A DNA stretch of 64,000 bases, taken from positions 2,303,849-2,367,848 of the forward strand of contig JANVCC010000011.1 in NCBI GenBank assembly GCA_025345505.1. The letters are read 5' to 3'. A program made the position numbers and the translations under genes. The DNA is from Todiramphus chloris collaris (Eukaryota; Chordata; Aves; Coraciiformes; Alcedinidae). Below the pieces are notes generated by a model that was not told the DNA's origin, did no database searches, and saw only the letters and a program-made list of their open reading frames with translations. Of this stretch, positions 24,567-64,000 are shown piece after piece (the stretch's first letter is position 1; each line of letters opens with the position of its first letter).

Positions 24567-27500
24567 ACCTGAGCCCCAGTGAGGCTAGTGTGGCCTCAGA
24601 TTTGACGCTCCATTTTGGGTCAGCAATGGTGTTTCCTGACACCTCAGCTCTTAAAGGCATGCTGCACCCCATGTCTCCCAGCCTGGACCATGATGCTTGT
24701 GTGGCAGCTTTACCACCACGGAGCCTCTCGGGTGGTACTTGTCCTCACCAGGATGAGCACAAAGACCTCATTGGGTGCTTCTCACCCTTGACATGGGTGG
24801 GTGGCCCAGGGAAACAGAGTCAGACTGACTGGAGCAAGCCACCATCAATGAAATATCCCTTCCCCAGCATACAAACACAGGTAGTGCCATTGCCTAAAGC
24901 TCTTACACCCACCTGGGACCATTCAGACCAGCCTTCTTGGTGCAAGGGGAAAGCTGAGCTGGATGGTGCCTGGTGCGGGGACACCACCATCTCTCTCTAC
25001 CCCAGCATTACCACTGAGCTCACACTGGTACTCTCTGGAAGGAAACCTGCTGGCTTCTTCATGCTGGTGAGGGAGATGAGACAAGATACAGCATCCCTGG
25101 TTTTGGTCCTTCCCAAAGCCTGGAGTGCATACAAAACACAAAGACTTTGAGTGACAGGTGGGGTTAGAGCTGCTGTGTTTAGAAAATGTAGGGAATAGAA
25201 GAAAGTGGTGGATGCTTCCACCTAGGGGATTATTATCCATGCAGCTGTGAGCTGGAGGAAACCCCACCAGAGCTGGGGGAAGCACGGGGGTGTCTGCAAA
25301 CACACTGATGTACCCAGAGGACCCAGCATCAGGGACTTGTGCTGTGATGGGAACAGAGAATCTGTCCTCAGTGGCTCACCTCTAACCACTGGCCGAGAAG
25401 GGGCACGTTTCCCTTAGCAAGCTGCCACCACGCCTAAGTGTAAATAATTAAAAAGAGGACAAAAGCAAAGCTGGAAATGGGGATTATTGCACGGGAATGG
25501 ACCTACTGGGCCACCAGATCCCGTGTCATGACCATCTCCTTACCCCTGCTGGTACATGCTGGCTGCCTTTAGCGTGCAGCCTCCAAAAGAAACATCAGCC
25601 GCTTCTTTCTACATCGCTCATGGAAACCAAGCAACGGAAAAGGAAACGAATCCCCTGTGCAGCTGCCGGGAGAGGGCATTAGAGCCCCAGGAATGGGGAA
25701 GGACCTGCCAGAAAGCCCGGCAGGCTCCCTGCTCACAGTGTTCAGCTCCTCCCAAAAGACCAGCTTGGGAACCGAAACTTGGAAGTCTTCTGGGTGCTCC
25801 TGAAACCGAGGCACCCAGTAAAAGCATCATCTGCATGGCGTGCTTCAGTTTTTCCTGCAGTTTGTGATAAGGACCAGCTCTTCTCTCTTGTAGCTACCAG
25901 CATATTGCTTCTCCTACCACTAATTCATGCATTTTGCTCCCAAATAAGCTAATATCCTGCAGTTATGCACATAATAACTGTTGTAACTAGGATTTAGCTG
26001 CCAGTTCACTGTGTCTGGCTCAGACCTGATGCTGTGTGCTCCCCAAACCTTGTCTCCATCTTTCCTACCTTGCTCCCTCTCCCTAGATCAGCTGGTCTAA
26101 CCCAAGGCATCACCCCTCCCTGTAAACCTTACCACAGAGTCACACAGGAGCTGTAACAAGGCACCAAATTTAGACATGAAGAAGTAGAACTTCAAAGATC
26201 TGGGAGAGGTGTGACAGAAATAGCAATAATTGCACCTGAAGACTCAGGACACCCCTTTGAGATCATCACATGTGAGTTTCCTTTCTGTGTAGACAGAAGA
26301 AAATGAGGCATTGGGAATTGAGAAGCAGGGCTGGGATGTATTTTGGATCAGGGATGTCTTGACTAGGACTGCTGCAGAAGCTCATCTCCTTTGCCATAGG
26401 TCTGCCTTCCCACATGCAGCTGAGTGGGTCCTTCCATTTGTCTATCTAAAAGGTGCCACCACAGACCAGCTGCACACACATGAGCAGTTCTTAAGAACAC
26501 TGCTCAACATCATATACTGCTGGTTTGGACCTCAGAAATGCACCCACAATGGACAGGCACCAAGCTTTTGAAAGGGTGATCCATCCTGGGCTAACTTCAT
26601 AGGGGTTCCTAAGTGGAGATGTGTTGAGACCTCAGTTTTGTAGACATGTTTGCTTAAAAGCAGAGATGTTCAGAATTAGTCACCTAACTCTCCAAAACTG
26701 ATTTGGATATTAAAAAAAACAAACAACCCACTATTTATTTAAGTTTTGTTAGGAATTCACCTTTGAGGAAATCACTTCAGGGATCTGAAGAGCCTTTGGA
26801 TGAGTTACACTTCACTGGAATCAACATCAATCACTTCTTAAAGCCTTGAAATCATTCATTGTCCAATATGTCCCACCCACAGCAACTGCTGTTCAATTCA
26901 ATTAAGTTCATCTAAAGGGATAAGGCCTCTGAGACAGACAGTTCCCCCCAGAAATCATGGAAAATGGTAGCTAGTTAGGGAAGGAGTGTGCATTCTCCAT
27001 GGGGCAGGAGGTAGAGCCACCGAACACAAACCCAACGGCATTTTTAGGGGCACTTTCAGGGCTATGTTACCAGCATTGTAAGTTTGCCTGGCGCTCTGCT
27101 TTGTGAAGCTTCAGAGAAGGAGAAGGTGGCAGGAGCTGAGTTAGATTTCCTTTACTGGGACAAGGACACCCCACATGAGATGTTACCACATCACAGCAAA
27201 GAGCAACACCCACAGTCTCAGCCAGTTGGGTTGCACTGTTCCTCTTGCTCAAGTGACAGGACCTCTCATCTTCATAAAAAAACCCAAACAACAAAACAGA
27301 GAAATGAGTCTTTTGTCTGGCTTTCCTGAAAAAAAAGAGTTGTTGGGAAGCAGTTTTCAGCTACAGCATCTTGTTCTGAGCAGAGGGGATTTTATGAAGT
27401 AGAATTGACTTATTCTAGTTGGTTAAGTGCCTTGTTCAAGGTGTTCCCTTTGTCCAGCATCCTCTCTAAAATCTGTTTCTTCACTCAGCTGCCTCATGAG

Positions 27501-28200
27501 AGCTTAGCAGAGCTTCCCACTGCCACTGACTCCCCAGAGGCTGACCTCTGAAAGTCTCCTCAGCACTGGGTTGGGTTTTTCAGACTTCAGAGTAAAACAT
27601 CCAGGTCAGATGTTTTACAAGCAGGAGGTGAACTGCAGGAAGGGGATTGTGGTGGCACGTGTGTCCGCGCCAAATCACGACATTACAGCTCCCAGCTGCA
27701 ATGAGGCACTTGAGTAAATGAGAAAATAGGATGATGAACTCCTGCACTTGTCATCAGCCACAATTAAGAGTGACACTGGGGAAGGTTCTTACAGGTACCT
27801 ATCCCAAATCCTCCAACCTTCCCCCATTTCCTTCTCCCAACGAGGAGCCTCAGACACCAACCTCTACCTGGGGAGAAAACAAGCATCCAGGAGGCAACAA
27901 TTTCCCTCGCCAGCCACTGCCTCCTCTTCCTCCTCAGGCTGTGGTCTAGATCCTGCTTCCAGACTGATTCTTGTCAGATAATTAACTATATCCGAGTGTT
28001 AAAAATCACACTTGCTGCAACAATTTTTAGTGCAGTCACTTTGCTCAATCAAGTAAGATCTGATTAATCTAAGGCAGATCAGAGAAACACAACCCCTCGT
28101 GTAAGCACCCCCCATTCACCTATGCTGTCACTGAAAGAGTCACTGAAACAGCAAGAGAAGGAGAACCGGCATTCACTCAGGTTTTGTTTAAGATTTCAGC

Positions 28201-28206
28201 TTTATT
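28201..28206 (-). terminator. Minus-strand AATAAA, possible distal PAK1 or separate transcript end
   Basis: The plus strand TTTATT gives AATAAA on the minus strand at the downstream end of a GC-richer segment (about 28.2-29.0 kb). It could be a distal PAK1 poly(A) site giving a roughly 5-kb 3' UTR, or the end of another transcript or retrocopy. Confidence 0.25.
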
Positions 28207-31200
28207 TTCAAAATGTCTGAGCTGACCTCACACATTGAACAAACCCATCACTACAGGAGAGTTACACCGTGGCAGCACAAACGGAAACACATCACCTAGC
28301 TGATTTAAAAAATGGCAGCAGCCCCTGTATTTCCAGGTGGGACAGGACACAAAGACACCTGCCAACAGATGAAAGCCGCAGTCAGAAATCAGGAGGTGCA
28401 GAGCAACAAGTCTTCTTTACACACTCGAGACCAAAGCCTGGTGGCTGCTGCCTTGGTCCCAAAGCTGATCATGAAGATACCGTACTGGTGCTGCAAGGCA
28501 ATGGGGAACGAGCTGCTTATCATCCACAGAAGCCGACGTTGCATTTGCTTCTGCTGTTTCACATACGTGCAAAATCTGGCCCCTCTCTTCAGTTCCTTGG
28601 CACATCAAGGCCATCGCCTCCGTTCGAGCTCCCACTTTCCCTTTTCAGCTGGATTTTGTCATTTTTGCAAACCTCCTGGATTAGCTCCAGCTCTCTTAGC
28701 GCAGGCTGTGACTCAAAGCCATATTGGTGCTCCAGGCTCCGCTTCCAGCACCTCTTCCTTTCCCAGTCTCCTTTCTGCTCTCCTCCTTCAGAGAGGCTGC
28801 TGCCATGCGATGCAGCAGGCTGCTGCGGCACTCCCTGAATTTCCTCAGCAATTGGGTAACTGGAGTTTTAACCTTTGCTTCATCCTACCCCAGCACTCCT
28901 TGGACCAACTCCACCTTTTCCTGTAGCTCTTCCCACCACATCACTGCAGGCATCCCATTTTGGCAGTGAATTTCTGTCCAGCTCCTGTCTGTATTATAGT
29001 TTCCTTACTCTTCTAATTCTCTGCCAAAGTTGGCAGCTGCTTCTCTAAGATCCCACCTTTGATGACGTGAGCCTGTCATTAGCAACAAATGATGAGATCT
29101 TAAAGCATTAATTATCCATATGCTTGATCCAGTTGGGCTTACAACCCCAAAATACATTCACGGGCTCTCTATTACTGCTGAAATAAGAAACCATTAAAAA
29201 GTCTTGTTATGTTATGGTGGGAGATTTCACCTTTAACAATTATAACACCAAAGATGTTGTCATCCACTGTACAAATGGGTTATGCAAGCTCTTAATTAAG
29301 AATGAGGTTCAAACAAATATTATTGTTGGACTTTGGTCTGGACCAGTTTTACTGTCAGCCAAGGATGGTAGGCTTTAAGGAAGCAAGTACCTGCTACAGG
29401 CCATTGCAGTCCACTCTTGCACAGCACTTCACTGCAAATGTGCCCTACGTACACCAACTTGTGTCGTTTTGAGAGACAGATGGATCAGGATGCTAACAAG
29501 AGATCTCGGCTAAGAAGCGACAGCCTTTTACACACCTCACATTTTTGACCAAGGAACATCTTTGGCACTAGTTCAAAACCAGGCCCCAGAAAAGGGGTAT
29601 TGACTTGGAAAATAGTGGCTTTTTTGTCAATGTGGTGTTTACCCCCCAAGCTTTTTCTCAAGCCTTAACCAGATCGTTCAACTCAAGTAAGTATCTCCAT
29701 GGAAACCTCCTTTCTCAAGGTGCCTCCTTGCTGGAGAAAACCGTGCCCCCTTTTGTTTAAAAGGGGAATGCAGTTTGGTAGGAGCATAAAGCCTGTCTAC
29801 AGAAGAGCCTGTAATGACTCATCAGCAAGATTTATGTCCTTTAAAAACACATCCATTCAATTAAGACATTTTGGGGATGGCTAAAGGTGTGCTAGTGCTG
29901 CTGCAACTGAACTAGCAAGTTCTGCTGTCCCTTCCATCCCTGTCCTGGCTCTTCACTCTCAGCATCACAAACTTCCATTCTTGAAAGCACATGGGGTCTG
30001 TGTACCCACTTCACACACAAACTCTTGGTCCCTGTGAACTCCAAATCACTTGTTTGTTTAAAGAAAACCTGGATCTAAAGTAATACAAATCAATGCCCAT
30101 TCTTAAAATACAGGAAGCATCTTGTCAAAGCTACTTGTTGCTTCTTAAATAAGACCATCTTCTGTCTTTTAAAAAAGATGAGTTTAAAACTGTCCCTCCA
30201 CCAAGCCAGTTACAAGCTGTAGCATGTTATTTCTGGTATAGGACTGCTTGAGATCTCCTAAAAAGGAAGCCAATTTGATGAAAGGATACTCAAACAATTG
30301 AATATTTTATGTTCTAATGTAGAAGAGAGACTTTAATATTAATAAGAAAATAAATAATTAAGGGCTGTGATTAAAAATGGTTTCAACTCAAGCAAATCAC
30401 TTCAGAGTATGTACAAAAAATAAATCAAAACCACCAAGGAAGTTCTCTAGTTGGAGCTGCTTTCAAATCACAGCAGAATCAAGGTATTCTCAGGAATAAA
30501 AATTAATCTCTGGGGCTTGGCAGTCAGAGAGTCACTATTTAAGATCCTCTGTAGACAGAAAGGTGACATAAAGGGCTACATGGAAGCTAACACAGGGCAA
30601 TGCACAGAGGAAGGATGAGTAGAAGAAATCATGTATTTCATAACAACAACAAAAAAAACCCCAAACAACCCATTCTCCTGAGCTTAAGGTAGTTACAAAA
30701 TTTTTTAAGATTTTCTCAGAACATAAAAATGTGACATGCCCGTTACCTTGAAACTAGGTCCAGGTACAGTGTAGCAGTCGCTTTCTTTTTCCACTCATCA
30801 TGGGTGGGGGAAAAAAAGCCTGGGACAAGACGACACACGTCTATGGACACAGTCTTGCAGATTCCCAGTGGAGAAGGAAAGGCTTTGGGCAAACTCCCTC
30901 TCAAGCAGCTAACAGAAACCAGACATGACCACTCAAAGTGGAAGTCAGTGAGACGGAAGCACGTCACAAGCATAAGAAGAAGGATCAGTAGTCATTTGTG
31001 TTGATTTCTTTCCATTTTGCAATAGAGAATCCAGCAGAACGACACATACGAATAACCTATTCTACCTTATTTGGGGGAATTTAGTAGAAACCCTGCTGCA
31101 GAAAAACAAGCTCACGTGCACGCTCACAGATAGGGCGTATCTGCATTAAGGTTCTCATCTCAATGGGAAGCAGAGGCTGGAGTAAGGAATGGAGTTAAAG

Positions 31201-32166
31201 AGAAGGCAGAGACATTAAACAACACATTTCTGGATTGGATTTAATCCTGTGCTGACAAAAAATGTCAACTGACAAATCTGTAAGACCAGAGCCATACGAG
31301 ATTTTAGATCAAGTGAGATCGAGCCCTCTTTCCTTTCTTCCCACATATGCCGTATTGAGTCTTCCTGAGGAAATATAAACAAAGTCCTTATCAAAAGGAA
31401 TTATTCAAGGGTAGTGGTCTTCCATTTCACAATCTCCACCTAAGCTCCAAGCACAGGAGCTCATCAATAGATCCTATCCCTCTCCAGGCTGGCAGCTTCA
31501 CTGCTTTGCCCAAGGAATTCATTCTTGGATACAAGCTTTGAGAGGGGAAACTCTTAACATTAGAGGGAGATGAAATACATACACACAAGGGAGAAAGGCT
31601 GCAGATTTTAGCAATGCACTTCAGACTTCAGCCTGGTGTCAGAGTGACTACCCTGGAGCACAAAGGATGCGAAAAGGCACCACAGAAGCAAGAGACCTCA
31701 CAAACACTATCTACACCCAGTAAAACTAGTGTAAGAGCATAGAGTGAACAGGAAAAAAAATACCTGAATTAAAACCCAGGTGTAAGGAAGAAAGGGCTGA
31801 GCTAGCAGCAGGTCTTAGCAAGAAGCAGGAATGAGTTTCTGTGCAACACAAATGCTTTGGAGAGAGGTGAGAGGTTACTCCAGAATGGGTTTAAACTCAC
31901 CCCATAAATGACCAAAGCAGTACAGAGAAAGAAGCTCCTCCAGATATAATACAGATCTTTTACCCATTTTCTCTGTGTAAAGGTACTCCCTTGAAAGTCA
32001 CGTGCTATCCCAAATGACTACAGAAGAAGGGATAAGAGACAAGGTCATCCAACACATTCAACCACCTGGTGACGATATGGACAATAATCCCACCCGAATG
32101 ATTTGCCTGGTGACAATGAATTTTCCAATCCTCCCTCTGCCCCAAGTTAAGAAACACAGCAGTCAC

Positions 32167-32172
32167 TTTATT
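32167..32172 (-). terminator. Candidate PAK1 poly(A) signal AATAAA
   Basis: The plus strand reads TTTATT, so the minus strand carries AATAAA about 1.1 kb after the PAK1 stop. It is the first canonical hexamer met downstream of the stop codon. No transcript evidence is available. Confidence 0.4.
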
Positions 32173-32890
32173 AAAAATCAGTATACAGTTGAATATAAGC
32201 CCAGTGTTTACAACCAATCCCTCTCTAGTAGTTCCCAGTTTCCTGTTGTTTTACAGACCATTAGCAACCAAAGGAATCAGTAGCATAAAGAAACCACTAT
32301 CATTTCATAAAATGAACATCCCCACATCGCCCAGAAGAAAGAAGTATTCATGATCAGTTCACTTTCCATTGTACTTGTTCTAAGAGGAGTTTTCAAAACA
32401 ATTTTGCCAGCAAATCTTACCTTTATAATAGTAATTGCTCTGTTTGCTTTATCATACAGGGCAAGGGTCTCTAAGAAGCCTCACAGCACTGATAAAGTAA
32501 CCCTGAAAGAGCTCTCTGTCAATTTTCCCTGTGATTTACCTTCTAGAACATCAGAAATGTTTGAGATTTGTTTAACTAGCTGAATTGCTAAAGGGGGAGG
32601 GGCGGCCCCCCAAGTCACACAATCTGGCAAAAAGATCATCCATGAATGAGGTTCTCCAATGGCTGCAAGAAGCACACTGTGGCTTTCTCCGTACTCTCCT
32701 GAAGCATCCAGCAGTGCTGCAGGAGGGATGTATTTTCATGCCCTCATTCCCCTTTTCATTTGTTACAGATGTTCACACTTCTGCTGCCTGCTTCCTTCCC
32801 TCCTCAAGCCATCCAAAGCACAGAGCAGCCTCAGTGGTGCAGCAGCAGCAGCAGCTTGGCAGAAGCAGGAAAAGTCCAGCCAGCAAAAGA

Positions 32891-32896
32891 TTTAAT
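32891..32896 (-). terminator. Candidate alternative PAK1 poly(A) signal ATTAAA
   Basis: The minus strand carries the common variant hexamer ATTAAA about 380 bases after the PAK1 stop. It could support a short 3' UTR isoform. The evidence is the hexamer alone. Confidence 0.2.
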
Positions 32897-33276
32897 TTGT
32901 TGAGATAAACATGGTCTAAGGCTCCACATAATTTTTAAAAATAAAACACAGTAAGAAATATGATAACAAACTGGCTTCGCTACGTGTAGGTCAGGTTCAG
33001 CCATTCTCAGAAAGATCTTCTCAACCATACAAAATACTCTTCCCCTCTCACCCCCATCACAAGGCTGGAAAGACAGTTCACTACGTAAGATCAGCAGTGT
33101 CCCTGTTGCGTGCCCTTCCACATTCAGTGAACAACACCTCTGCCGCCCTTCAGGGCAGATCAAAGTTTTAAGAACACCCCTGTGAAGAAGGAGCAGAGGG
33201 GAGAGAGGCAGGCAATTCAGTCTCTGAAATGAACATCTAAAAGTCTTGACATGACGATCACGCTGACTCCACCACT

Positions 33277-64000
<30,724 letters not shown>

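Larger units (their letters stand above)
2529..32149. other. Intergenic / GDPD4 5' noncoding interval without recognisable coding exon
   Basis: This 29.6-kb stretch separates the PAK1 3' end from the GDPD4 coding start. It contains ten CR1 copies, several simple repeats and open frames of up to about 200 codons that resemble no family I know. At least one GDPD4 5' UTR exon and the GDPD4 promoter should lie here or be absent from the assembly. GC-richer parts at about 14.6-14.9 kb and 20.1-20.7 kb are the most promoter-like. The segment near 28.2-29.0 kb has a possible transcript end. Confidence 0.6.
32150..33276 (-). other. PAK1: PAK1 3' untranslated region (proximal model)
   Basis: The DNA downstream of the PAK1 stop holds no recognisable coding exon. 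A minus-strand AATAAA at 32167-32172 would give a 3' UTR of about 1.1 kb, a reasonable size for PAK1. A variant ATTAAA at 32891-32896 could give a shorter form. A more distal AATAAA at 28201-28206 is also possible. The extent is inferred from signals only. Confidence 0.45.

Noticed and set aside
24560-25150. A 196-codon plus-strand open frame following a CR1 copy
   Set aside because: No recognisable domain, no splice or poly(A) context, and composition typical of GC-rich intergenic DNA.

Overview
This window is a piece of a bird genome. It has spliced vertebrate genes with GT-AG introns, a PAK1 gene whose protein is clearly orthologous to mammalian PAK1, and about twenty copies of the CR1 LINE, the dominant retroposon of birds and other sauropsids. 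There are no prokaryotic operons, phage or CRISPR features.

Two genes are supported, both on the minus strand. (1) PAK1 (p21-activated serine/threonine kinase 1) occupies about 32.1 kb to beyond the right edge. Fourteen coding exons (the most 5' one cut by the window edge) join in frame into 501 codons plus a stop. They run from just before the Ser57-equivalent region through the CRIB/autoinhibitory segment, the acidic and PIX-binding linker and the whole kinase domain to the stop at 33277-33279. About 43 N-terminal residues lie outside the window. (2) The first three coding exons of a glycerophosphodiester phosphodiesterase-like membrane protein lie at 464-2528. They are best explained as GDPD4 (GDE6), the known neighbour downstream of PAK1 in vertebrates. 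They encode a basic N-terminal tail and the first two membrane helices; the catalytic domain lies beyond the left edge.

Layout: 1-2.5 kb, GDPD4 5' coding end; 2.5-32.1 kb, intergenic or GDPD4 5' noncoding DNA with scattered CR1 copies, simple repeats and no recognisable coding exon; about 32.15-33.28 kb, probable PAK1 3' UTR; 33.28-64 kb, PAK1 exons and introns. Most CR1 copies inside PAK1 are antisense to the gene. A tail-to-tail inverted CR1 pair at 12.36-14.11 kb is the most conspicuous repeat structure.

I did not find a convincing undescribed system. The best leads are: loss in this PAK1 of the proline-directed site equivalent to human Thr212; an Arg-to-Cys change just before the glycine loop; a triple-cysteine juxtamembrane motif in the GDPD4 N-terminus; a CpG-containing segment near 28.2-29.0 kb with a minus-strand AATAAA that could be a transcript end or retrocopy; and a 193-codon sense-strand open frame in a PAK1 intron. 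Exon boundaries come from reading frame and splice consensus. CR1 boundaries are approximate, to within about 10-20 bases.
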